NCBI RefSeq assembly: GCF_024172085.1
Contig: NZ_JAMZDZ010000001.1
Location: forward strand, 3,968,001-4,032,000
From: Hamadaea flava
Lineage (GTDB): Bacteria > Actinomycetota > Actinomycetes > Mycobacteriales > Micromonosporaceae
Length of the DNA stretch: 64,000 nucleotides
Reading direction: 5' to 3'
Shown here: one piece after another, positions 1-7,986 of the stretch
Position numbering within the stretch: the stretch's first letter is position 1
Layout: each line of letters starts with the position of its first letter
Program-made: the position numbers and the translations under genes
The notes under the pieces: generated by a model
What the model was told of the DNA's origin: nothing
Databases searched by the model: none
The model's input: the letters and a program-made list of their open reading frames with translations, nothing else

Positions 1-1
1 C

Positions 2-2257
2 GCCGTCAACGAGCTGGAAGCCCTCGCCACCGGCTCGGACATCGTTCTGAGCCAACTGCGTACCCTGCGCCATCTACGGGCACGGCACGACAACGCCCCC
101 GACCAGACGAGCGCCGACGAGCGCCGCCGGGACCTCAGCCGGGCCGCCGCCGCGATCCGCCTCGGACCAGCTGTCGGCATCGACCTACGGCTGGACTGCG
201 ACCTCGTCCTACCCAGGGCGGTGACGGCCGAGGCAGGTCGTGCCGCAGCCGCGCTGACCCACCTGGCCCGCCCGTCCGCGCGCCGGTGGCGCGACTGGCA
301 CGCCCGGTTCCTGAACCGGTACGGCCTGCGCGCCCTCGTCCCGATCCTGGACGCGGTCGATGGGCAGGTGGGCCTCGGCTACCCGGACGGCTTCACCGGC
401 GAGCCCGCCGAGGACGCGACCGAGCTGCACGACCGGGACCGGCGCCTGCTCGCCTTGGCGCAGCGGGCCGCTCTGCGGGGCGAACACGAGGTGGTCCTCG
501 ACGATGCTTCGCTGGAGCGGGTGGCCGGCGCAGCCCCGACCGAGGTGTACCCGACCGCTGAACTCACCGTCCGCGTCCACGCCGAGTCACTGCAAGCCAT
601 CGACAGAGGAGACTTCCAGCTGTCGATCGTGCGCGCCTCCGGGCAAGCCTTCTCCACCGCGGGGCGGTTCCTCGACCTGTTCGGTGAAGCAGCCCAACAG
701 CGTATGGCTGCCGAGGCAGTCGCCAGCCCGACCGCCAGCGAGGGAGCCCTGCTGGCGCAGCTGACGGCCGTGACTCGATACACGATCAGCCTGGACGTCA
801 ATCGCGCCGGACAACTGCTGCCCCACCTGATCCCGGTCGGCGAGCACCACCGCCCGTCGCAGGCCACGATCGCCTTGGACGACATCGCCGTCACCGCCGA
901 CGTCCACCGCCTCTATCTGATCTCCATCTCCCGTCAGCGCGCGCTGCAGCCGGTCGCGGTCAACGCCGTCGAACCGGTCCGCCACGCCCACCCGCTAGCG
1001 CGGTTCCTCGCCGAAGCACCCGTGGCGCTGGCCACCGCCTGCACTCCGCTGGAGTGGGGACCAGCAGCCAAGGGCCTGCCGTTCCTGCCCGCCCTGCGCT
1101 ATGGCCGCACACTGCTGAGTCCCGCCCGCTGGCACCTGGCGGCAGAGGAGCTGCCCAACCGCCACGCACCCTGGCCCGACTGGGATACGGCACTTGGGGA
1201 CTGGCAGGAGGCCACCGGCTGCCCCCGCCTGGTCGCGCTCGGCGTCGGCGACCAAACGATCAGACTCGACCTGGGCGAACCCGCCCACCGGGCTCTGTTA
1301 CGCGACCACCTGACCCGCGAACCCACCGCACTGCTCCGCGCCACCGCCGACGGCAACGAGTGGATCGGCGGCCACGCCCACGAGATCGTCATCCCCCTGT
1401 TCGCCACCGCCACAAGGCCACCAGCCCCCCGCATCAGCCAGACGACGGTCGACGGTCGCAACCACGGCATCCTGCCCGGCGGTGACCACCACTACCTCAA
1501 GATCTACGCCCGGCCCGACGAACAGGACACCATCCTCAGCAGCCATCTGCCCCGGCTGTTGTCCCGCTACCCCGAGGCAGGACCCTGGTGGTACCTGCGC
1601 TACGCCGACCCCGAACCGCACCTGCGGCTGCGCCTACCCGGCGTGCCCCGCGAGGCCGTCTACAGCTGGACGCGACAGCTGCACGCCGACGACCTGACCC
1701 GCCGAGTCCAGTGGGACACCGACTTTCCCGAACCGGGCCGTTTCGGCGGCCCAGGCGCGTACGTGGTGACTACGGCAGTGTTCGGCGTCGACTCGGAGGC
1801 CGCGCTCGCCGAGCTGGCGACATCCCTGAGCCATCCTGCCATCCATCGGCAGGCGTTGACCGCCGCCAGCATGGTCGATCTCGTCCACGCCGTCATCGGG
1901 GACCCGGCCGAGGCCATGCGCTGGCTGATCTCCCACGCCCGCACCCACCGGCCCGCGCCCGCACGAACCGTGTACGACGACGCAGTGCGCCTGGCCAACC
2001 CCTACAACCACTTCGCGTTGCGTGCCCAGCCAGGCGGTGTCGCCATCGCCGAAAGGTGGGCAGCACGCCGCCGGGTCATTACCGCCTGGCGTAGTGACCT
2101 CCCCGGCGTCAGCATCACCAGCCGGGCCGACCTGCTGCCCGACCTGCTGCACCTGCATCACGTTCGCGTCATAGGACTCGACCTGGAAAGCGAACGCGCC
2201 TGCCTGCACCTCGCCCGCGCCGCCGCCCTCAGCTGGACGACAAGGAGCACCCCGTGA
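2..2257 (+). CDS. Lantibiotic dehydratase (LanB-type), 5' end outside window
   Basis: The frame is open from the first base, so the gene starts before the window; 751 residues are visible, against about 1000 in full class I LanB proteins. LanB enzymes use glutamyl-tRNA to glutamylate Ser/Thr of a precursor peptide and then eliminate glutamate to give dehydroamino acids. The visible part holds the end of the glutamylation domain and, from about visible residue 497, a C-terminal SpaB_C/thiopeptide-type elimination domain, seen as HHYLKIYARP followed by WWYLRYADPEPHLRLRL. The stop overlaps the LanC start (GTGA), which indicates translational coupling. The family call is firm; the peptide product is unknown because no precursor gene is visible. 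Confidence 0.85.
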   Translation, partial: AVNELEALATGSDIVLSQLRTLRHLRARHDNAPDQTSADERRRDLSRAAAAIRLGPAVGIDLRLDCDLVLPRAVTAEAGRAAAALTHLARPSARRWRDWHARFLNRYGLRALVPILDAVDGQVGLGYPDGFTGEPAEDATELHDRDRRLLALAQRAALRGEHEVVLDDASLERVAGAAPTEVYPTAELTVRVHAESLQAIDRGDFQLSIVRASGQAFSTAGRFLDLFGEAAQQRMAAEAVASPTASEGALLAQLTAVTRYTISLDVNRAGQLLPHLIPVGEHHRPSQATIALDDIAVTADVHRLYLISISRQRALQPVAVNAVEPVRHAHPLARFLAEAPVALATACTPLEWGPAAKGLPFLPALRYGRTLLSPARWHLAAEELPNRHAPWPDWDTALGDWQEATGCPRLVALGVGDQTIRLDLGEPAHRALLRDHLTREPTALLRATADGNEWIGGHAHEIVIPLFATATRPPAPRISQTTVDGRNHGILPGGDHHYLKIYARPDEQDTILSSHLPRLLSRYPEAGPWWYLRYADPEPHLRLRLPGVPREAVYSWTRQLHADDLTRRVQWDTDFPEPGRFGGPGAYVVTTAVFGVDSEAALAELATSLSHPAIHRQALTAASMVDLVHAVIGDPAEAMRWLISHARTHRPAPARTVYDDAVRLANPYNHFALRAQPGGVAIAERWAARRRVITAWRSDLPGVSITSRADLLPDLLHLHHVRVIGLDLESERACLHLARAAALSWTTRSTP

Positions 2258-3477
2258 CCGCCCCCGCCACCACTACCCACCGCGCGGACCCGCTCGCCGC
2301 CGTCTGCACCCGCCTCGCCGACCCTTCGATCGTCGGCCCGTCGCCAGATGGACGGACCCGGCCGCAGTCGTTGGCCGGTGGCGCGGTCGGTATCGCGCTG
2401 CTACACATCGAGCGCGCCGTGTCCGGCCTCGGCGACGAAGCCACCGCCCACACCTGGATACGCGCCGCGGCCAGCGAGCCGGTCAGCATCGGCCGCAACT
2501 CCGACCCGTTCCACGGAGCCCCCGCACTGGCGTTCATGTTCCACATTGCGAGCCCGCTCGGTGGCTACCGCCGCGCCGCCAACAGCCTCGACGAGGCCAC
2601 CAGCGTCCTCACCCGGCAACGGTTGGCCGCCGCGCACGCCCGCATCGACCGCCGCGAGCCGCTTCCCATGTTCGAGTTCGACCTCGTGCACGGTCTGACC
2701 GGCCTGGGCCTGTACCACCTGCACGCCCACCCCGACCACCCGATCAGCGGCGATCTGGTGGCCTACCTTACCCGCCTCACCGAACCCCTCGGCGACAACA
2801 CCGACCGGCCGCCGTGGTGGCTGCCCTCCGGCCTCGGCGGCGTACCCCACGACGAGTTCCCCCACGGCCACGGCAACATCGGAACCGCCCACGGCATCAG
2901 CGCCGTCATCGCCCTGCTCGCCTACGCTATCCTGCACGGCCATGACACGCCCGCCGCCCGCGACGCGCTCAACCACCTATGCGACTGGACCGACCACTAC
3001 CGCCAAGACGACCCCGCCGGAACCTGGTGGCCCGGCTACGTAGCACCCGGCACCGCCCTCAAACGCCACCGGCCGTCCTGGTGCTACGGAACCCCCGGCA
3101 CCGCCCGCGCCCAGCAACTCGCCGGGCAGGCCCAACGCGACACCACCCGCCAGCAGCGCGCCGAGGAGGCGATGCTCACGGTGCTCGCCGATGAGGCCCA
3201 GCGCCAGCGGCTCTCGGAGATCGGTCTATGCCATGGCAAAGCCGGGCTGCTGCAATCCGGCTGCCGCATGGCGGCCGACAGTACCGACCCGGGCCGATCG
3301 GCCCAGCTCGCCGCCCATCTTCCCAGCCTGGCCGCCGAGCTTGCCACCCAACTCACCAGCGAAGTCTCAGCCGATCCGGAACTGATGAACGGCACCGCCG
3401 GAGCCGCGCTCGCCCTGCACACCGCCACCACCGGCAACCCGGCCACCGGCTGGGACGCCTTCCTCGCCCTGTCCTGA
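2254..3477 (+). CDS. LanC-like lanthipeptide cyclase
   Basis: This 407-residue protein has the expected LanC length and the zinc-binding signature of the family: WCYG with Cys277 and the CHG motif with Cys326-His327. A GTAHG motif upstream fits the LanC alpha/alpha toroid. LanC enzymes add cysteine thiols to dehydrated Ser/Thr to form lanthionine rings. The GTG start overlaps the LanB stop by four bases, so both enzymes are probably made from one transcript. It is followed after 13 bp by a second SpaB_C-type gene. The family is clear; catalytic activity is inferred from intact metal ligands. Confidence 0.86.
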   Translation: MTAPATTTHRADPLAAVCTRLADPSIVGPSPDGRTRPQSLAGGAVGIALLHIERAVSGLGDEATAHTWIRAAASEPVSIGRNSDPFHGAPALAFMFHIASPLGGYRRAANSLDEATSVLTRQRLAAAHARIDRREPLPMFEFDLVHGLTGLGLYHLHAHPDHPISGDLVAYLTRLTEPLGDNTDRPPWWLPSGLGGVPHDEFPHGHGNIGTAHGISAVIALLAYAILHGHDTPAARDALNHLCDWTDHYRQDDPAGTWWPGYVAPGTALKRHRPSWCYGTPGTARAQQLAGQAQRDTTRQQRAEEAMLTVLADEAQRQRLSEIGLCHGKAGLLQSGCRMAADSTDPGRSAQLAAHLPSLAAELATQLTSEVSADPELMNGTAGAALALHTATTGNPATGWDAFLALS

Positions 3478-3490
3478 CCGGCGAAACGCC

Positions 3491-4303
3491 ATGACCACAC
3501 CCGGATGGCGGCAGACCACCATCACCTTCGCCGACCCCGACACCGCCGAGCAGACCGCCGTCGACCACCTCGCGCCGATCCTGGCCGACGCCGAAGCCCG
3601 CAGCCTCATCACCGCCTGGTTCTACGTACGCAAAGGCGAATGGCGGCTGCGATACCTGCCCAGCACCAGCAACGGTCCTGCCGAGGACCATGTCAGCAGC
3701 GAGCTGCAACGGCTCATTCGGCTCGGCATCGTTCTCGGCGCCGTCGCCGGCATCTACGAGCCCGAGGTCTACGCCTTCGGCGGCCCCGACGCCATGGACA
3801 TCGCCCACCAACTCTGGCACCACGACAGCCGCCACCTCCTCGCAGGCAGCATGGCGCACCAGCGCGAGCAGTCGATCATGCTGGTCGCGGCGATGATGCG
3901 GGCGGCAGGGCTGGACTGGTATGAGCAAGGCGATGTGTGGGCACGTGTCGCCGAGCACAGGGACCCGCCGGACCCCGGCCACGTCGCGTCTCTGCAGCAC
4001 GCCACGCAGCGGCTCCTCACGGTCGACATCGTCAGCCTCACCGTCCCAGGAGCCACGATGGCGACCTGTTCGGCCCTGGTCGAGGCGTACATCGCCGCTG
4101 GTGACAGCCTGCGGCGACTCAACCAGGCCGGACGGCTCCAGCACCGCGGACTACGAGACATCCTCACCCATCACGTGATCTTCGCCTGGAACCGGCGCAG
4201 CATCCCCGGCCTGCACCAAGCAGCCATCGCTGCAGCCGCGAAGATCCTCATCTTCGGCCCCGGCCCCAACGTCGACCCTCTCACCACAGGCGGTGAAGCA
4301 TGA
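3491..4303 (+). CDS. Stand-alone thiopeptide-type (SpaB_C) bacteriocin biosynthesis protein
   Basis: The 270-residue protein matches the free-standing version of the LanB C-terminal elimination domain: an N-terminal WRQTTITFADPD strand, ITAWFYVRKGEWRLRYLP near residues 40-57, then YEPEVYAFGGPDAMDIAHQL, typical of thiopeptide-type biosynthesis proteins. Known members eliminate glutamate from glutamylated Ser/Thr in split LanB systems. Here the upstream LanB already carries a fused domain of this type, so this copy may act on other residues or assist the fused enzyme. ATG follows the LanC stop by 13 bp, and the 3' end overlaps the next gene by four bases. Confidence 0.8.
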   Translation: MTTPGWRQTTITFADPDTAEQTAVDHLAPILADAEARSLITAWFYVRKGEWRLRYLPSTSNGPAEDHVSSELQRLIRLGIVLGAVAGIYEPEVYAFGGPDAMDIAHQLWHHDSRHLLAGSMAHQREQSIMLVAAMMRAAGLDWYEQGDVWARVAEHRDPPDPGHVASLQHATQRLLTVDIVSLTVPGATMATCSALVEAYIAAGDSLRRLNQAGRLQHRGLRDILTHHVIFAWNRRSIPGLHQAAIAAAAKILIFGPGPNVDPLTTGGEA

Positions 4304-5385
4304 ATCCAGACGTCGCCCGTCGCTTTCCTCTAATCGCCCGCCCTCGCCCCGCCTGCACGCCCCTGGTCCAGCGCGTCGCCGACCTCGAACACCGTGCCGG
4401 TCTCGCCCGAGAGCAACACGACGTGGCCTCCGCGACCGCAGTCTTCAACCTCGCCGCCCTGCTCGCGTCCGACTGCGGCCTACCCGATCTCGCCCGCACC
4501 TGGTGCCACCGGCTCGCTGCCGTCGCGCTGGCCAACCGCACCGAGCCCCGACATGCCCTCGAACCCATCGTCAACCTCGCACGTCTGCGCATCCGCGCAG
4601 GCGACGGCCCCACCGCGTGGACTCTGTTGGAGACCCTCTACCAGGCAATCGCCACCCGCACCGACACCGTGATCGACGGCATCCTGATCCCGGCCGCAAA
4701 CCTCACCGAAGCACCCGCCAGCCACGCCAACGCATGTACCTGGCTATGGAGCGTCCTACTCGGCACTGGCGCCCACGCCCTCGCCACCGCCGGCCGCTGG
4801 GACGATGCAAGCCAACGCCTCGCCCAACATAACGGCGTCGGCGTGCGCATGCTCGACGGCCGACAGGTCGCCGTCATCGCCCACGCCACAGCGGGCCGTC
4901 ACCGGGAGGCGCACGCCGTGCTGAGCGCAACCCGCCCCGGCGAGGCATGGGAAAATGCTGTCACCGCGGCCATGTGGATGCATATACCGAATGACGGTCC
5001 AGACGAGGCGGCTATCGCGGCGCTAACCGCCTACCACGCGCTTGGACCTGCACAGCCAGGGCTCGCCGTCTTCCAAACCAGGCTGGGCCTCACCATCGTC
5101 GACGCCCTCGACGCCAACCATCCCGCACGCGAACCCATTGCCGCTGGCCTGATCAGGCAGGGCGTCAACGACGGCTACGCCGCCCGCGAACTACTGGGCC
5201 ACCCGGGATGCCTCAGTGCCGCCAGCAGACAGCAGGCCGATGATCTCGCCAGCCTCGCCTCCCGATGCGGCCTCGGCCAAGGAGGTGTACCCGGGACGCT
5301 GCTCGCATGCCTTTACAACGCACTCGACGTTGCCGAAGCCACAATCAAACGCTCAGGTCGGGGGCACGCCCATGGACCTGCCTAG
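4300..5385 (+). CDS. Helical-repeat (TPR-like) protein of the lanthipeptide operon
   Basis: The 361-residue protein starts with ATG inside the stop of the preceding gene (ATGA), so it belongs to the lanthipeptide operon. The sequence is almost wholly alpha-helical and alanine-rich, with repeating pairs such as FNLAALLASDCGLPDLARTW and LARLRIRAGDGPTAW that look like degenerate TPR units. No DNA-binding helix-turn-helix, catalytic motif, signal peptide or membrane segment is visible. Proteins of this kind are common beside actinobacterial lanthipeptide genes, sometimes fused to an XRE domain. A scaffold or regulatory role is a guess. Confidence 0.6.
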   Translation: MNPDVARRFPLIARPRPACTPLVQRVADLEHRAGLAREQHDVASATAVFNLAALLASDCGLPDLARTWCHRLAAVALANRTEPRHALEPIVNLARLRIRAGDGPTAWTLLETLYQAIATRTDTVIDGILIPAANLTEAPASHANACTWLWSVLLGTGAHALATAGRWDDASQRLAQHNGVGVRMLDGRQVAVIAHATAGRHREAHAVLSATRPGEAWENAVTAAMWMHIPNDGPDEAAIAALTAYHALGPAQPGLAVFQTRLGLTIVDALDANHPAREPIAAGLIRQGVNDGYAARELLGHPGCLSAASRQQADDLASLASRCGLGQGGVPGTLLACLYNALDVAEATIKRSGRGHAHGPA

Positions 5386-5454
5386 CCAGTCCTGCTCCCA
5401 TGCCCGCCGCACCAGGGCCGGATTCGGGCAGCGCATATGTCACTGACGCGCCCA

Positions 5455-6504
5455 CTACGCGATGTCAAGCCAGCCCTGCGTCGTTACAGCCGACATCAGC
5501 TGCCGCACCTCGGGCATGGCTTGAAGTTGGGGGTACTCATCGGCAAGCTGCGTTACTGCTTCGGAGGCATCATCGCCAAACTGATATTGCAATACAGCCA
5601 CGGCCTTTACGGCTAGGAACTCATCGTGAGTCCTAATTGCCTCCTGCAAGACTTCATCGAACAGGCGGACCACATCTGGACCCCACCCCGAAGAGAGAAG
5701 TAAATAGACGTCCTCACCGACGCTTCCGCGTCGAAACATGTTTTCGCGGTCGACCAACTTCAAGAGCAGGATTGCGTCTGTAACGGTCCATCGGAATCGG
5801 CTCACAACGGCGGCCTTTGTTTTACCCGCGACAGTACGCGTCGGACTCGGCCATATGTCAGGATGGAATTGTACGCAATGGGCAAGCGCGTAAGCGGCGT
5901 CCGGAAGGACCTCAGGATGCAACTGACCTAAGGCGTACCTAAGCATCACGAGCGCTCTGTAGTCGACTTGGCCGACTGCGAAGCAATCCCATACCGCCGC
6001 GCCTTGTTTGTCGGGTGCATCTGAATACAAGCCCAACACGGAGCCTAATGGCGTTGACGCCCGACGTGCTGCCAACAGAAACGACTGCCAGCTTTCGCCA
6101 TTCAGGACGAGGCTCGCGTATATCCGCCCAGATTGGTTATCGGGAAGAGTTCTAAGCTCCTCTGTGAGGTTAATCCAGTACAGCACATCAGCAGTAGGAT
6201 CGTGGACTATGCCGAATACGGGCAGCGTCGATTCCGTCCAGAAGGCATAGTCCGCAGGGCTGTATGGTACGAACCATCCCTTAGATGACGAGTAGGAATT
6301 TCCTCCCTTAATCTGTAAAGCTATCACCTGGCCCGTTACTTCCCGCTCATCGGAGATGTCGACGTACGCATCTTTGCCATAGTCGTTGCTCTGGCTCACT
6401 TCGAGGAACACTTGGCCACGTGATTCAAAAAGCTCACGCACGCGATTAACCGCAGCCCGCTCGACGATGCGTTGATCGGTAATCTGCTTACGACCCGAGG
6501 ACAC
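5455..6504 (-). CDS. DUF4365-type PD-(D/E)xK nuclease-like protein
   Basis: The N-terminal ~150 residues match DUF4365: a helix with ERAAVNRVRELFESRG, then DYGKDAYVDI and VIALQIKGG, which supply the D...QxK core of a PD-(D/E)xK nuclease fold, followed by VLYWINLTEEL. The C-terminal 200 residues are helical with no recognised domain. The gene starts with GTG and a weak Shine-Dalgarno, 70 bp after the NurA stop on the same strand, so it is probably the last gene of the HerA/NurA module. DUF4365 occurs widely in defence islands. Nuclease activity is inferred from the fold only. Confidence 0.7.
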   Translation of the reverse strand: MSSGRKQITDQRIVERAAVNRVRELFESRGQVFLEVSQSNDYGKDAYVDISDEREVTGQVIALQIKGGNSYSSSKGWFVPYSPADYAFWTESTLPVFGIVHDPTADVLYWINLTEELRTLPDNQSGRIYASLVLNGESWQSFLLAARRASTPLGSVLGLYSDAPDKQGAAVWDCFAVGQVDYRALVMLRYALGQLHPEVLPDAAYALAHCVQFHPDIWPSPTRTVAGKTKAAVVSRFRWTVTDAILLLKLVDRENMFRRGSVGEDVYLLLSSGWGPDVVRLFDEVLQEAIRTHDEFLAVKAVAVLQYQFGDDASEAVTQLADEYPQLQAMPEVRQLMSAVTTQGWLDIA

Positions 6505-6574
6505 GTTACACCCACTCTGAGACAGTCAAATCGCCAGACGACGAACGCGATTGCCTGGCGTCTCCTCATTCGCG

Positions 6575-7984
6575 CTAGGGCGACTCGCCAGAGCTAACAC
6601 TGCGTTCCGTGAGCATTCGCAGCACCTTCTCTGCGTTGGCCAATGGATACGCCGCCCAATGGTGTGCCAGCGCCACAGGTATGAGGGCGTCATCATAAAG
6701 CCTTGTGCCGATGCCATCGAGGACATCTAGCGCTCTACTCAATGCTGGAAACCGAACGAAGTCACTGTAATCGGCCTCGCCGTAACCATATGCCAACTCG
6801 GTTTCTGGAACGACCGTGCTGACCAATAGTTGCCCGTCCGCCGAGTGGTAGAACAACTTCCGACCAAAGTAGGTTTCAGCCAGGCTGCGCACCCTGAGTC
6901 TCTTGGTCATATACACGTCATCGAGGCGCATCAGATGGCGTCGCTTCACAAATCGTCGTATGCCGTGGAAGTGCTCGACCGGGTACCCGCTCTTTGCGAC
7001 TCCGATCACGACGGGCGGCTGATGACCACGAAGCCTTGCACGTCGCATGATCTCCTGCCAACAGCCTCGGAGCCCGTGCTGAAAACGTGCTGGTTCACCG
7101 AAGAGAGCGAGGTCGCCGTCACAGATAAACGCGGTCTGTTGGAGCATGCGGGGCGACATGGCCTCAATGCCCAACGCAACGCCAATCAAAACGAGATGTT
7201 CGATGACCTGACTGGTCCGGCTTAACACTTGCTTATTGCTGTCGTCTGAATTGAATTGTTCCCAAATGCGCAAGGCGTCTGTCGGCCATACATTGGCACC
7301 GCACTCGGCACACTTACTCATAGACAGCGCCGGAATCGGGGCACCCTTATAGCCGCGAGGCGGCTCGTTCAGTGAACACTTCTTGTTGGGGCACTTCGTC
7401 AGAAGCAAATTGCCGCGCGCGGCGGCGGACGCCTCGTGTGGTCGAGCATAGCGCTGCGTTTCCAGCAGAAGTTGGAGGAGCGTTCGCTGCTGGATGACGG
7501 TGTCCGCGAATAGATCGAAGAATTCCGCACGAAAGGCTTCGTCGGGATCTTCAAAACTTTCGTGCTCCAAGAAGGAGCCCGGTAGGAATCCGGATACGAC
7601 GGAGGACTCCGTGGCATCTGCTAGCCGGGCTGGGTCGACGAACGGACCAGTCCGCTCGAGCATCTGTCGGAGGTCGATGAACACGCCGGCTATCTGCATA
7701 TAAAGCACGCGGGTCGAAGGATACCTGTCATAAGCTTCCTGGTCCTCGTGTCCGGAACCGTCTACGCAAACCACGTACTTGATCTCAGGACTATGCACCT
7801 GCCCGAGTGTGTCTGCATCAACAATCCGCTCAAGGATCATAGACTCGTCGAAGGCGTCCTCGGGCTTGTGATAACGCGCCAGCCGTTCTGCGATGATCGG
7901 ATTGGCGGACGTTGGAAGGTGACCTAGACGGGATGCCATTTCATAACGAATCGCGCCAAGTGCCGAACGAGAAGTGTACGACAT
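6575..7984 (-). CDS. NurA-like nuclease with zinc-ribbon insert
   Basis: The 469-residue protein carries the NurA domain: VVCVDGSG at residues 71-78 with Asp75 as expected metal ligand, MQIAGVFIDLRQML after it, and a C-terminal HHWAAYPLANAEKVLRML block typical of NurA. Between them lies CPNKKC...CAEC, a zinc ribbon not standard in archaeal NurA. NurA is a 5'-3' nuclease that works with the HerA translocase in DNA end processing. I chose ATG 7984 because GAAGG lies 6-7 nt upstream and it follows the HerA stop by 2 bp; a longer reading frame upstream would run far into HerA. The tight spacing indicates a HerA-NurA pair. Confidence 0.77.
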   Translation of the reverse strand: MSYTSRSALGAIRYEMASRLGHLPTSANPIIAERLARYHKPEDAFDESMILERIVDADTLGQVHSPEIKYVVCVDGSGHEDQEAYDRYPSTRVLYMQIAGVFIDLRQMLERTGPFVDPARLADATESSVVSGFLPGSFLEHESFEDPDEAFRAEFFDLFADTVIQQRTLLQLLLETQRYARPHEASAAARGNLLLTKCPNKKCSLNEPPRGYKGAPIPALSMSKCAECGANVWPTDALRIWEQFNSDDSNKQVLSRTSQVIEHLVLIGVALGIEAMSPRMLQQTAFICDGDLALFGEPARFQHGLRGCWQEIMRRARLRGHQPPVVIGVAKSGYPVEHFHGIRRFVKRRHLMRLDDVYMTKRLRVRSLAETYFGRKLFYHSADGQLLVSTVVPETELAYGYGEADYSDFVRFPALSRALDVLDGIGTRLYDDALIPVALAHHWAAYPLANAEKVLRMLTERSVSSGESP

Positions 7985-7986
7985 GT

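Noticed and set aside
5386-5454. Lanthipeptide precursor gene after the helical-repeat protein
   Set aside because: The 69-bp gap holds no frame with a ribosome binding site or a Cys/Ser/Thr-rich end.
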